From an uncultured Peptostreptococcaceae bacterium (GTDB lineage: Bacteria; Bacillota; Clostridia; Tissierellales; Peptoniphilaceae), in assembly GCA_947283485.1 (NCBI GenBank), contig CAMYOU010000001.1, positions 123,292-187,291 of the forward strand: a DNA stretch of 64,000 nucleotides, given 5' to 3'. Position 1 is the stretch's first letter, and each line of letters opens with the position of its first letter. Shown one piece after another: positions 1-8,585 of the stretch. The notes below the pieces were generated by a model. That model was not told the DNA's origin, ran no database searches, and was given only the letters and a program-made list of their open reading frames with translations. The translations under genes and the position numbers were made by a program.

Positions 1-1
1 T

Positions 2-616
2 TTGCGTTTCACCGAACTTCTCATGACGGGAGAGACCTATGCGGTTCTTCTTCGTTCCGTCATCCCCATCTACGGCGGCTTTCTCATCGCAGTCGTGCTC
101 GGCACGATGCTTGCGACGGTCGCTTTTTTCGTGCCGTTTTGGAAAGAGACGATCGGCGTCGCGGTCTCGTTCTTCCGCACGATTCCCGTCGCGGGACTCA
201 CGATTCTCCTTGTCATCTTTGCGTCGTCGCGGATCCTTCCGTGGATCGTCGTCGTCGGCATGCTCATCCCCATCTTCTACGAGGCGTCACTCGGGGGATT
301 CTCTTCCGCAGATGCGCGCGAACTTGAGATGGCAAAACTCTATCATTTCCATCCGAGCGCGATCTTTTTCCACATTCGCGTGCCGCGACTCATGGACTAT
401 CTTGCCGTCGCGGCGAAGACCTCGATGGGGATCGCGTGGAAAGCCGCCGTCGCCGCCGAAGTCATCGCCATGACGCGCGGCGGATTCGGCGAGGAACTCT
501 ATTATGCAAAACTCACGCTCGATACCGAGGAACTTTTTGCGTGGATCTTCGCGCTCATCCTCTTTGCCAAAGGCTCGGAGATCATCGTATCGCGCGTGAT
601 GAGGAGGCTCGCATGA
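2..616 (+). CDS. ABC transporter permease, NitT/TauT (nitrate/sulfonate/taurine) type, 5'-truncated
   Basis: An inner-membrane permease subunit of an ABC importer, entering from the left edge of the window. 204 residues are visible; family members are usually about 250, so the true start probably lies upstream even though a TTG occurs at base 2. Several hydrophobic segments are visible, and the cytoplasmic coupling loop (residues ~95-125, with ARELEMAKLYHF followed by IRVPRL) matches the EAA loop of the BPD_transp_1 family. The stop overlaps the ATPase start in ATGA, so the two are translationally coupled. A substrate-binding protein is expected just upstream, outside the window. The substrate (nitrate, sulfonate, thiamine precursor or other) cannot be told from sequence. 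Confidence 0.85.
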   Translation: MRFTELLMTGETYAVLLRSVIPIYGGFLIAVVLGTMLATVAFFVPFWKETIGVAVSFFRTIPVAGLTILLVIFASSRILPWIVVVGMLIPIFYEASLGGFSSADARELEMAKLYHFHPSAIFFHIRVPRLMDYLAVAAKTSMGIAWKAAVAAEVIAMTRGGFGEELYYAKLTLDTEELFAWIFALILFAKGSEIIVSRVMRRLA

Positions 617-1164
617 AAGGCATCGTCACGAAAAGATATGGCGACACCGTCGTCTTCGATCATTTTGCGTTTGAGATTCCCGAGGGAAAGTTCACGGCCC
701 TTACCGGCGAGAGCGGTGTGGGGAAGACCACACTCTTACGTATTCTCGCAGGCGTCGAACCCTATGAGGGGGAACTTACTCTCTGCACGCCTGTCGCTTT
801 TCTCTATCAGACCTCCGTCTTTCTCGAACGCCTGAGCCTTGGGAAAAATCTCGAACTCGCAGGGATTCATCATGCCCGGGACGAAGCGGCGAAACTTGGA
901 CTCGCGGACGCATTCGATCGCCCGGTCGGATCGTTTTCCGGCGGGATGAAACGCCGCGCGTCGATTCTACGCGCTGCACTCTTCCCGGCGAAACTCTATC
1001 TTCTCGACGAGCCGTTAAAAGAACTCGACCCCGAGAATTACGATCGTGCCGCACTCTTTTTGCGAGAAAAGCTATCGGGAAAGACCGTTTTATTCTCCAC
1101 GCATCGCGAGAGCGAAGTCGCGCTTTTCGATGCTGCGAGAGTCACGCTCGAACGCCGCGGATAG
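613..1164 (+). CDS. ABC transporter ATP-binding protein, short form
   Basis: ATPase partner of the preceding permease. The start at ATG 613 overlaps the permease stop by 4 bases; the reading frame is open further upstream but that part is shadow sequence. Walker A is GESGVGKTT (residues ~33-41), the signature is FSGGMKRR, Walker B is LYLLDEP, and the switch His lies in STHRESE. At 183 residues it is clearly shorter than the usual 240-260 of NitT/TauT ATPases: the helical domain is abbreviated and there is almost nothing after the switch region. All catalytic motifs are present, so it is probably active rather than decayed. Confidence 0.9.
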   Translation: MKGIVTKRYGDTVVFDHFAFEIPEGKFTALTGESGVGKTTLLRILAGVEPYEGELTLCTPVAFLYQTSVFLERLSLGKNLELAGIHHARDEAAKLGLADAFDRPVGSFSGGMKRRASILRAALFPAKLYLLDEPLKELDPENYDRAALFLREKLSGKTVLFSTHRESEVALFDAARVTLERRG

Positions 1165-1185
1165 AGATGTTTTCCCCGCGAAATG

Positions 1186-1194
1186 TGGTACAAT
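1186..1194 (+). promoter_or_regulatory. Extended -10 promoter of the PAS-PP2C gene
   Basis: TGGTACAAT, an extended -10 element with no recognisable -35, 20 bases before the ATG at 1215. The same arrangement recurs at 43987 and 53759. Confidence 0.45.
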
Positions 1195-1214
1195 CAAACA
1201 AGCGAGGTGAGGTC

Positions 1215-2273
1215 ATGGCACTCTACAATGTGATTTTGGAAGCGCTCGACAATCTATTGGATTTTGTCCGCATCATTGATCGGGACGGCAAAGTCGTCTA
1301 CGAAAACAGCGCGATGAAGACGTACCTCACGCGCCTTCGTGAGCGCACGGACGAAGCGTTCCCCGCTTTTCCGAGGGAACTCTTCGGCAAAAAAGTCGCC
1401 CGCGAAATCTCGATCGACGAGCGCGTCTTCATGTCCCATCTTTCGCCGATCGAAGCGCACTCGGGAGAAGTCATCGCCATGATCGAGGTCTTCCACGACG
1501 TCACCCACGAACGCAAGATGGTAAGGGATCTCTACGAACACATGCGTATGCGGATCGACGACATCGCCTTTGCAAGACGCATCCAGATGTCGCTGCTCCC
1601 GACGAGAGAAGATTTTCCGGGACTCCATTTTGCCATGCGCTACAGCTCGAGCGAGGATCTCTCGGGCGATATCTTTGATTTTTTTGAACTCACGGATCAC
1701 CGCACCGTCTTTTACATCGCCGACGTCATGGGCAAAGGCGTCGCCGCCAGTATGATGACGCTCTTTATCCGTCAGCGCGTGCGCTCCATCTTCTCCGACA
1801 CGGAGGATCTCTCCGAAGCGGTCGAGATTCTAAGGACGAGCTTTGCACGGATGAAACTCGGCGCGGAGCACTATTTTACAATCTTTATCGGCATCTACGA
1901 TCCCGAAAAACACGAGATCATCTATGTCAACGCCGGACACAATGCACCGCCCGTACACATGCGTGCGCGCGGGAGCGATTTTCTCATTTCGCCCGGCTTT
2001 CCCGTGAGCGAAGTCTTCACCGAAGAACCCTATGAGGCGTATCGGATGAAAGTCGAACCCGGCGACCGACTTGTCTTCTACACAGACGGCATCCTCGAAG
2101 CTCATCGCGGCGACGAAGAATTCGGCATGGAACGACTGCGGAGAGAACTTGACCGAACGACCGATCCGGACGTCCTCGTCGATCGGGTCTTAAACCGCGT
2201 CGAACGCTTTCTGGATGGCAGAAGGCGTGATGACATCGCCATCTTTGTGATGGATGTATTGAAGGAGGAATGA
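1215..2273 (+). CDS. PAS domain-containing PP2C (SpoIIE/RsbU-type) serine phosphatase
   Basis: Predicted cytoplasmic protein phosphatase of the kind that controls anti-sigma-factor antagonists or other phosphoproteins. ATG 1215 was chosen because GAGGTGAGG precedes it at good distance; an in-frame ATG at 1167 lacks a site. Residues ~10-110 form a PAS-like sensor (LDFVRIIDRDGKVVYEN). Residues ~125-350 are a PP2C_SIG domain with the metal-binding motifs SGDIFDFFEL, IADVMGKGVAASM, VNAGHNAPP, FYTDGILEA and DDIAIFVMDV. It is coupled to pgi by overlap. No anti-sigma genes lie beside it, so the substrate is unknown. The SpoIIE-like domain alone is not evidence of sporulation; no other sporulation gene is seen. 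Confidence 0.88.
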   Translation: MALYNVILEALDNLLDFVRIIDRDGKVVYENSAMKTYLTRLRERTDEAFPAFPRELFGKKVAREISIDERVFMSHLSPIEAHSGEVIAMIEVFHDVTHERKMVRDLYEHMRMRIDDIAFARRIQMSLLPTREDFPGLHFAMRYSSSEDLSGDIFDFFELTDHRTVFYIADVMGKGVAASMMTLFIRQRVRSIFSDTEDLSEAVEILRTSFARMKLGAEHYFTIFIGIYDPEKHEIIYVNAGHNAPPVHMRARGSDFLISPGFPVSEVFTEEPYEAYRMKVEPGDRLVFYTDGILEAHRGDEEFGMERLRRELDRTTDPDVLVDRVLNRVERFLDGRRRDDIAIFVMDVLKEE

Positions 2274-2275
2274 AG

Positions 2276-3529
2276 TTGATCAAATTTTCCTATGAGGGTA
2301 CGCCCTGCGAAGTCGATTTCGACCGCGCCAATGCGGCACTGACCACACTCAAAGAAAAATCGGGAGCGGGCAGCACCTTTACCGGCTGGGTGGACTACCC
2401 CTTGCGCTACGATAAAGAGGAATATGCCCGCATGAAAAGCGCGGCACGCATCGTCCGCGAACGCGACGCGCTCGTCGTCGTCGGCATCGGCGGGAGCTAT
2501 CTCGGCACCCGCGCCGTCCTCGAAGCACTCCGCGGACCGCACGGCCCCGAGATCTATTTTGCAGGCGAAAGCCTCTCGAGCGACGCGCTCTATGAACTCA
2601 TGGAAAAACTCGAGGGCAAGGACTACGCCGTCAATGTCGTGAGCAAATCCGGCACGACGACCGAACCCGCCATCGCCTTTCGCCTCTTACGCGCCGATCT
2701 CATGCGCCGCCACGGGGAGAAAGCCAAAGACTATATCTATGCCACCACCGATCGTGCGCGCGGGGCACTCAAGTCCCTCGCGATGAAAGAGGGCTATGAG
2801 ACCTTTACCATCCCCGACGACATCGGCGGACGCTACAGCGTCTTTACCCCCGTCGGACTCTTCCCCCTCATGGTCGCCGGCATCGACACCGACAAACTCC
2901 TCGAAGGCGCGGCTTGCGCCATGGAACTCCTTACCCCCTCGAGAGAGAATGTCGCCATGCGTTACGCCATGACGAGACAGGCACTCTACGCCGACATCGA
3001 GAAGAAAATCGAACTCTTCGTCACCTACGACGAAAGCATGCGCATGGTCGCCGAATGGTGGAAACAACTCTACGGCGAGAGCGAAGGCAAGGACGGCAAG
3101 GGACTCTTCCCCGCCAGCGCCGTCTTCACGACCGATCTCCACTCCTTGGGACAGATGATCCAGGAGGGCGAACGGAATCTCTTCGAGACCGTCGTCCGTT
3201 TTGAAAAAGCGAACCGACACGTCTCCATCCCCGACGATCCCGAGGACCTCGACGGACTCAATTATCTCGCCGGCAAAACCCTCGAGACCATCACCGAACG
3301 CGCCGCGGCAGGCGTCAAACGCGCCCATCTCGCCGGCGGCGTCCCCCAGCTCGCAATCACCCTCGAGCGCAAAGACGAGAAGAGCCTCGGCTATCTCCTC
3401 TATTTCTTCATGCTCACCTGCGGCATCTCCGCGTATATGTCCGGGGTCAACCCCTTCGACCAACCCGGCGTCGAAGCGTATAAGAAAAGCATGTTTCGAG
3501 AACTCGGGAAACCCGGCTACGAAGCATAA
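2276..3529 (+). CDS. pgi: Glucose-6-phosphate isomerase
   Basis: Interconverts glucose 6-phosphate and fructose 6-phosphate in glycolysis and gluconeogenesis. Family motifs include VVVGIGGSYLGTRA (sugar-phosphate pocket), VVSKSGTTTEPA, the GGRYSVFTPVG signature, EGERNLFETVV and the C-terminal VNPFDQPGVEAYKK signature. Start choice: AAGGAGG (2262-2268) is only 1 base from ATG 2270 but 7 bases from TTG 2276, so initiation at the TTG (417 residues) is favoured; ATG 2270 would add two residues. The gene overlaps or abuts the phosphatase gene end. The stop lies inside a 9-bp tandem repeat that supplies three consecutive in-frame TAA codons. Confidence 0.97.
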   Translation: MIKFSYEGTPCEVDFDRANAALTTLKEKSGAGSTFTGWVDYPLRYDKEEYARMKSAARIVRERDALVVVGIGGSYLGTRAVLEALRGPHGPEIYFAGESLSSDALYELMEKLEGKDYAVNVVSKSGTTTEPAIAFRLLRADLMRRHGEKAKDYIYATTDRARGALKSLAMKEGYETFTIPDDIGGRYSVFTPVGLFPLMVAGIDTDKLLEGAACAMELLTPSRENVAMRYAMTRQALYADIEKKIELFVTYDESMRMVAEWWKQLYGESEGKDGKGLFPASAVFTTDLHSLGQMIQEGERNLFETVVRFEKANRHVSIPDDPEDLDGLNYLAGKTLETITERAAAGVKRAHLAGGVPQLAITLERKDEKSLGYLLYFFMLTCGISAYMSGVNPFDQPGVEAYKKSMFRELGKPGYEA

Positions 3530-3556
3530 AAAGCATAAGAAGCATAAGAAGCATTA
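3521..3556 (+). repeat. 9-bp tandem repeat (4 copies) across the pgi stop codon
   Basis: Units GAAGCATAA, AAAGCATAA, GAAGCATAA, GAAGCATTA follow one another in the pgi frame, so the stop codon is repeated at 3527, 3536 and 3545. The array runs up to the terminator. Confidence 0.9.
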
Positions 3557-3560
3557 AAAG

Positions 3561-3585
3561 AAGCGGTCATCACGCCGCTTTTTTT
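3561..3585 (+). terminator. Terminator of the PP2C-pgi transcript
   Basis: Stem AAGCGG / CCGCTT with an 8-base loop followed by a run of seven or more T. Confidence 0.85.
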
Positions 3586-3727
3586 GATGCCCAATCGCGT
3601 CCGTTCGCGCGTGCACGCTCTATGAAATCGTCACAAAGAACCGTGTGCGCACACAACGAAAACGCACTTTCATTTTTTTTTTTTTTGTTTTTTCGCGATC
3701 ATACAGACAAATTCATCTGAAAACGGA

Positions 3728-3756
3728 TTGTATTTATCCGACAAAACAGGTAGAAT
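3728..3756 (+). promoter_or_regulatory. Promoter of the surface-protein gene
   Basis: TTGTAT (3728-3733), 17-base spacer, TAGAAT (3751-3756), about 56 bases before the ATG. Upstream is a 14-base T tract (near 3672-3685) that may act as an UP-like or slippage-prone tract. Confidence 0.5.
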
Positions 3757-3812
3757 AAAAACGAAATACATAAGATCGAACGAAATTTCACAAAAAAGAG
3801 GAGGAAAGAAAG

Positions 3813-6713
3813 ATGAAGGGAAGACTACGAAGAGGACTGGCACTCATCCTGACGCTTTGTCTCTTAAGCGGCAATCTCGCCTTTGCGGCGGAACCGCCTG
3901 CGCAGAGCGCCGAGACGAGCATCAGCGAAGAGGCGCCCACGCAGAACGGAGAAACTCTGCCTCGAGAAAACGAAACGGAAGTTCCCGAGAAGAACGAGGC
4001 GGAAGCGCCTGAGGGAACTGAAGAAAACGTCCCGGCAGAACACGAAGGGGAACTCGAAGTTGCGCCTGAGCACACCCCCGAGACGCTTCGGGAAGGCGCA
4101 CCGGAGGAGGGGGGCTATTTTCTTAATCTAAGAATTACTCGAAGCGCATTCGGTCAATTCGGAATGATGGATCAGATTTATAAAAACTATTGGAAGACAC
4201 AGCCTCAGGAGAATAATCGCGTCTATGATTTTCAAACCGGAGAATTGAAAAATTTTGAGATTGAATATGAACTGCATATAGATGGAGCTTCATCCGTTAA
4301 AAAAGAAGTAAAGTGCCATGGTGACCTTTGGGACTGGGAAGAGGATGCTACTTTTGACTCCATTGCGTTGCCGGATGACAATCTCGAGGTAGTCTATTAT
4401 CCGGCTGAAGATGGAGAGTGGGTCGAACCTTATCTCATTCATTATGATCTATATCTCAAACAAGTCGACGGACAAATGATTCTGGAAGTCCCGAAATTGA
4501 AATCCGCGGGAACTGAAACTCCGAGTGGAAACATACAGGTTTTACGAATAGAGTATAGCGTTCGAGATGTGAATCCTTTGTACCTAAACGGGATCAACGG
4601 GAGCGACGGAAATTCAGGAACGTCACCGGATCAAGCCGTCAAGACTTTTTCAAAGGCAAAAGATCTGGCAAAAGCAGATCCTACAATCAAGAGCATTATC
4701 GTCACGGGAGAAACTCCGCTGAGCGGGGAGATTTCTCTTGCAGGGACATCGGCGAAGATCAAAAGAGCGGATAATTATAACGGTTATCTATTCTCCGTCC
4801 CCGGTGGAGAGACGGTAATTTTGTCGGATATTGATATTGACGGGAACAAAAACAATAAGAACATTGAGAAATCCCTTATCAAGGTGGAATCGGGCGCAAC
4901 GCTGGTATTGAGAGAGGGTGCTTCTTTAAGGAACAATGCGATTCCTGTCAAGCCGGACGTCTATTCGACAGGCGGGGCAATTCATGCCCAATCGGCGACA
5001 ATTCGGATGATTGGCGGTAAGATCAGCAAAAACGCGGCTATCTTCGGAGGTGGAATTTATCTATCGGGGTCGACGATGGAGTTCTCCGCAGGAAAAATTG
5101 AGGCAAATCGTGCGAGGACGCTAGTTGGCATCAAAAGTCATCCGTGGACGCACGACAGTGCGGGGGGCGGGATCTGTGCCGATCATGGTTCTACGATCCG
5201 ACTTTCCGGAGAAGCGGAGATTCGGAACAATATTGCGAATGAAATCGGCGGCGGAATCAGTCTGGGAACCCGTATTTCGCAGGAAGGGAATACGCTTGAA
5301 ATGAAGGGCGGTACCATTGACGGGAACACGGCGGGATCAGGAGGCGGAGGCATTTTTGTACAATGTCGAGCTGACAACAGTCCCGGGGACGCATCCAAGG
5401 CTTTCATCGGTGCAGGAAAAATTACGAACAATGTCATGGATGCAACAGGATCCGAAAATATGCGTTTTGGCGGCGGCGGCATCTATGTCAACGGATCCAA
5501 AGATGCGAAGAATGGAGAGCTTCACCTTAAAAACGCCATTATTACCGACAATAACGCTAAGGGAACCAAGATATACCAAGGGTACACGAAACCCGACTTA
5601 GGGAGCGGTGGCGGCTATGCGGCATGCCCGACGACGGACACCAAGATCTATGTCACCGACGGCGTTGCCATCTATCAGAACACGGCTCGTAATCAGGGCA
5701 AAGATTTATACATCCTTGCTCATAAAGACTATGCAGAACACAGCGGAAATCCTACTTATGATTTATCGCAGAGAATGCTCGGTGGGGCACTCTGGAATTG
5801 GAAATATGAAGGCAAGGACTATATATTCATCGACGGTCTTTTGCCTCCGCATATGTACAATGGCAAGCTTGAGGCCACGGAAACGTCCGCCGATTTGCCG
5901 CTATGTACGGATTTTAAGGGAAACGAGTGGGTCAAGTCCCTTGCCAAAGTTTGGATCACGGGGAACATCTCCGAGACGCGCGGCGGCGGTATCGGTTCGA
6001 ACGGCGATGTGATCTTCGGCACCGACAAGAAACCCATTGACATCTCCGTCCGCAAAGTCTGGCAAGACCGCAACAACGCCAAGAAACAACGCCCTGAGAA
6101 AATTGTAGTGGAACTCCTCGCCAAACTCGAGGGAGACAACAAGGAATACGCCATCGAGAGGCGCGAGCTGAACCAAGCGAACGGCTGGAAGACCGAGTTC
6201 AAGGGACTCCCGACCGAGAATGCCGAGAAACTCATCACCTACAAAGTGAAAGAAATTACGGTTGCAGGCTACGAAACCACGATTACGGGCGATGCACAAC
6301 ACGGATTTACGATCATCAACGAGCTCGAGAAACCGGAGGAAAAGCCGATCGAGATTCCCGTCGAGAAAATCTGGAAAGACGACGGACACGAGGACAAACG
6401 TCCGACCGAGATCACGGTCACCCTCTATGCAGACGGCGTAGAGACGGAGAAGACGCTCGTTCTCGACGCGTCGAACGGTTGGAAAGGCGTATTCCGAAAT
6501 CTCCCCAAGAGAAAGGACGGCATGCTCATCAACTACCATGTCGAAGAATCCGAGGTAGCGGGTTACGAGGGCACACTTGCGGGGAATCCGCGCGACGGTT
6601 TTGTCTTTACGAATACGTACAAGCCCGAGAAACCGCCGACACCCCCGACACCGCCCACACCGCCGACACCCTTGATCCCGCCCATGGTGCGGATTCCGCG
6701 TGCGGGTGCGTAA
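3813..6713 (+). CDS. Secreted surface protein: parallel beta-helix repeats plus two Cna-B domains, no membrane anchor
   Basis: 966 residues. Residues 1-31 are a signal peptide (basic MKGRLRRG, hydrophobic core, cleavage near AFAAE). A Glu/Pro-rich linker follows to about residue 95, then a globular region. Residues ~255-720 contain right-handed beta-helix repeats of the pectate-lyase type (recurring GGGIY/GGGIS/GGGGI turns and NNA/NNI ladders). Two Cna-B domains begin near residues 741 (ISVRKVWQD) and 844 (IPVEKIWKD), each ending in a GFxxxN(E/T) motif. The tail is a PPT repeat and the last residues are VRIPRAGA. That resembles a sortase-like (I/L)PxxG motif, but no hydrophobic segment or charged tail follows in any frame. 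The middle (about 4120-5900) is AT-richer than both ends, suggesting mosaic origin. Probable role: adhesin or matrix protein; ligand unknown. Confidence 0.85.
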   Translation: MKGRLRRGLALILTLCLLSGNLAFAAEPPAQSAETSISEEAPTQNGETLPRENETEVPEKNEAEAPEGTEENVPAEHEGELEVAPEHTPETLREGAPEEGGYFLNLRITRSAFGQFGMMDQIYKNYWKTQPQENNRVYDFQTGELKNFEIEYELHIDGASSVKKEVKCHGDLWDWEEDATFDSIALPDDNLEVVYYPAEDGEWVEPYLIHYDLYLKQVDGQMILEVPKLKSAGTETPSGNIQVLRIEYSVRDVNPLYLNGINGSDGNSGTSPDQAVKTFSKAKDLAKADPTIKSIIVTGETPLSGEISLAGTSAKIKRADNYNGYLFSVPGGETVILSDIDIDGNKNNKNIEKSLIKVESGATLVLREGASLRNNAIPVKPDVYSTGGAIHAQSATIRMIGGKISKNAAIFGGGIYLSGSTMEFSAGKIEANRARTLVGIKSHPWTHDSAGGGICADHGSTIRLSGEAEIRNNIANEIGGGISLGTRISQEGNTLEMKGGTIDGNTAGSGGGGIFVQCRADNSPGDASKAFIGAGKITNNVMDATGSENMRFGGGGIYVNGSKDAKNGELHLKNAIITDNNAKGTKIYQGYTKPDLGSGGGYAACPTTDTKIYVTDGVAIYQNTARNQGKDLYILAHKDYAEHSGNPTYDLSQRMLGGALWNWKYEGKDYIFIDGLLPPHMYNGKLEATETSADLPLCTDFKGNEWVKSLAKVWITGNISETRGGGIGSNGDVIFGTDKKPIDISVRKVWQDRNNAKKQRPEKIVVELLAKLEGDNKEYAIERRELNQANGWKTEFKGLPTENAEKLITYKVKEITVAGYETTITGDAQHGFTIINELEKPEEKPIEIPVEKIWKDDGHEDKRPTEITVTLYADGVETEKTLVLDASNGWKGVFRNLPKRKDGMLINYHVEESEVAGYEGTLAGNPRDGFVFTNTYKPEKPPTPPTPPTPPTPLIPPMVRIPRAGA

Positions 6714-6727
6714 AAGCAAAAAAAGAA

Positions 6728-6751
6728 AAGCGGCAACACGCCGCTTTTTTT
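6728..6751 (+). terminator. Terminator of the surface-protein gene
   Basis: Stem AAGCGGC / GCCGCTT with a 5-base loop and a T run. Confidence 0.85.
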
Positions 6752-6787
6752 GTGCAGAAATGGCTTTTGGGAGTTTATGAAAGGCAA

Positions 6788-6816
6788 ATAAAAAACATCT
6801 CCATCGGGGGAGATGT
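6788..6816 (-). terminator. Terminator of the leftward lipoprotein gene
   Basis: Stem ACATCTCC / GGAGATGT (6795-6802, 6809-6816); read on the minus strand it is followed by TTTTTT. Confidence 0.8.
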
Positions 6817-6838
6817 CTGATCGACTTTCTTGTGTCGT

Positions 6839-7333
6839 CTAGTTTTCCGTTTCTTCGTGCGTCGCGATCTCGCCCTCGGTGAGCGTGAGGACGGTCGTTT
6901 TTTCTCCGTCGCGGATGGAGAGGACACTGTCCTTGATCTCGTCGCGATCTACGGTCACGAAGATGCACTCCGCCGGCTTGGTGCGATAGGAATAGACGGG
7001 CGCGGGGTCTTCGTCGTCGGAGAGTTCAAAGCGCAATCCCGCATAGCGCGGCAGGACGAGATAGGTGACGGTGTCGTCGGTCTTGGAAAGATTGAAATAA
7101 ATTTTGTCGATGTTTTTCTCTTCGAGTTCGCCCACGATCGAGGCGACTTCCTCAGCGCTCGCGGGGTCGACTTGGATCACATCCGCCGGCAGATCGCTCG
7201 AGAACGCATATCCGTTCTCGAGGAACACGCTCGGTACGCGCGCGTCTTCACCCGTTCCGAGATCGGCGGGGATTTCTCCGTCGCACGCTACAAGAAATAG
7301 CGTGAGGAGGAGAATGGATATATATTTTCGCAT
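6839..7333 (-). CDS. Hypothetical lipoprotein
   Basis: 164 residues with an N-terminal lipoprotein signal peptide (MRKYISILLLTLFLVAC; lipobox LVAC, Cys17), so it should be anchored outside the cytoplasmic membrane. The mature part is acidic and has no recognised family motif; hydrophilic beta-rich stretches alternate with Asp/Glu clusters. AAAGGAG lies 7 bases before the ATG. It has its own promoter and terminator on the minus strand. No function can be assigned. Confidence 0.75.
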   Translation of the reverse strand: MRKYISILLLTLFLVACDGEIPADLGTGEDARVPSVFLENGYAFSSDLPADVIQVDPASAEEVASIVGELEEKNIDKIYFNLSKTDDTVTYLVLPRYAGLRFELSDDEDPAPVYSYRTKPAECIFVTVDRDEIKDSVLSIRDGEKTTVLTLTEGEIATHEETEN

Positions 7334-7365
7334 ACAATACTCCTTTGCAAAACTTGGTAACGAAA

Positions 7366-7394
7366 AGTATATCAGAAAAATGAAAAAGGTTCAA
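7366..7394 (-). promoter_or_regulatory. Promoter of the leftward lipoprotein gene
   Basis: Minus strand: TTGAAC (complement of 7389-7394), 17-base spacer, TATACT (complement of 7366-7371) with an upstream TG. It overlaps the last codons of azlD. Confidence 0.7.
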
Positions 7395-7723
7395 AAACGG
7401 ACGAGGATACCCGTCTGCACGAGGAGCATATAGACGAACGTACCTGTTAGGACACAGAGCAGAAGATTCTTCTTCCATCGACGGACGAGGACGATGGAGA
7501 GGAGGGCGACAAGCTCATTTGCGCCGTAGGGCGCACGCGTGAGCGCGGTGTCGCGGAGGGTGTAGACGACGAGAAATGCCATCATACTGAAGGGAATGAG
7601 ATCGCCGAGTTTCTTCACGCCCGCGGGAACCGATTTGCGAAAACAGAGAAACGGAAGTACGCGGGTCACGAGCGTACCGAGTGCCACGGCAAAGATCATG
7701 AGGAGGATTTCTTTCGTACTCAT
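7391..7723 (-). CDS. azlD: AzlD family branched-chain amino acid transport protein
   Basis: Small membrane subunit (110 residues, about four hydrophobic segments) that pairs with AzlC in export of branched-chain amino acids or analogues such as 4-azaleucine. Typical features are the N-terminal VTRVLPFLCFRK segment and the LVVYTLRD region. ATG 7723 is preferred over the in-frame ATG 7729 because it overlaps the azlC stop in ATGA and sits 7 bases from AAAGGA. Translational coupling with azlC is expected. Confidence 0.9.
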   Translation of the reverse strand: MSTKEILLMIFAVALGTLVTRVLPFLCFRKSVPAGVKKLGDLIPFSMMAFLVVYTLRDTALTRAPYGANELVALLSIVLVRRWKKNLLLCVLTGTFVYMLLVQTGILVRF

Positions 7724-8397
7724 ACGCATTTCCTTTCATAGATGAGAAGCCCGACGAGAATGAGCGCGAGTGCGGGCAGGATAAAGGCGGTTTTGCCGAA
7801 GACGAGGAGGGCGAAGAGCGTCGCACCGAGACCGATCACTGCCGGCGTGTGATCGCCCGCCTCCTCCCATTGATCGAGAAAGATCGAGAAGAACATGGCG
7901 GTGAGGATGAAATCGAGACCGCGCGTATCGAATGCGACGAGTTTGCCGCCAAATGCGCCGATCGCACTTCCGAGTACCCATGCGAGGTGATTGGCGAAAC
8001 TCACACAGAGATAGAACTCTCTTTTCTCGACGTCCGGGGGCACGTCCGCCGCGATGTAGACGGAGAACGTCTCGTCGCACAAGGTGTAGATGAGATAGGG
8101 TCTATACGAACCCATGTCCTCAAAATCTTCGATCATCGAGATGCCGTAGAAGAGATGGCGTGCGCCGACCATGATCGCGAGAAAAAACGCCGAGACCGGA
8201 TGAAACGCGCCGAGGAGGAGTTCAATCGTCACGAACTCCATTGACCCCGCATAGATCACCGCCGCCATAAGGACGGGAATCCACGGAGCAAAGCCCTTGG
8301 AGACCATGAGGAGTCCATAGCTGATGCCGAAGACGATAAAAGCGGTCACGATGGGTAGACTCATCGGTCGTGCCGCGTGCCAAGTTTTTCGATTCAT
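7720..8397 (-). CDS. azlC: AzlC family branched-chain amino acid permease
   Basis: Large subunit of the AzlCD exporter, 225 residues, multi-spanning. Characteristic sequences are GISYGLLMVSKG, AGSMEFV, GARHLFYGISM and YLIYTLCDETFSVY, all typical of AzlC. The start at ATG 8397 follows AAAGGAGG at normal distance; the longer open frame reaching 8562 lacks a site and codes for low-complexity sequence. Forms a two-gene leftward operon with azlD. No Lrp/AsnC-type regulator is adjacent. Confidence 0.92.
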   Translation of the reverse strand: MNRKTWHAARPMSLPIVTAFIVFGISYGLLMVSKGFAPWIPVLMAAVIYAGSMEFVTIELLLGAFHPVSAFFLAIMVGARHLFYGISMIEDFEDMGSYRPYLIYTLCDETFSVYIAADVPPDVEKREFYLCVSFANHLAWVLGSAIGAFGGKLVAFDTRGLDFILTAMFFSIFLDQWEEAGDHTPAVIGLGATLFALLVFGKTAFILPALALILVGLLIYERKCV

Positions 8398-8560
8398 AAG
8401 CGCACCTCCTTTGCGTTCTCTTTTGCTGTTTCGATTGTAGAAAAAATGCGCGCAAAAGTCACGGTAGCACGCTAGCAAAGGGAAGTTTGCGACGTTCGGC
8501 GCGTAATGTTTGCAAAAAGTGCACGCAAAAAGAGCGGGAAAATTTCGGAAAAAGGACAAC

Positions 8561-8585
8561 AAAAAACGCCGCCCTCAGGACGGCG
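8561..8585 (-). terminator. Terminator of the leftward MATE gene, with the stop codon in its loop
   Basis: CGCCGCCC (8567-8574) pairs with GGACGGCG (8578-8585); the three-base loop is the MATE stop codon. On the minus strand TTTTTTG follows. Confidence 0.85.

Noticed and set aside
1215..2273. Reading the SpoIIE-like phosphatase as evidence of sporulation
   Set aside because: It lacks the long membrane part of SpoIIE, has a PAS domain like RsbU/RsbP-type regulators, and the sporulation genes expected near tilS and rsmA are absent.
5901..6968. A 355-codon leftward frame under the Cna-B region
   Set aside because: Antisense to the Cna-B domains and running through two terminators.
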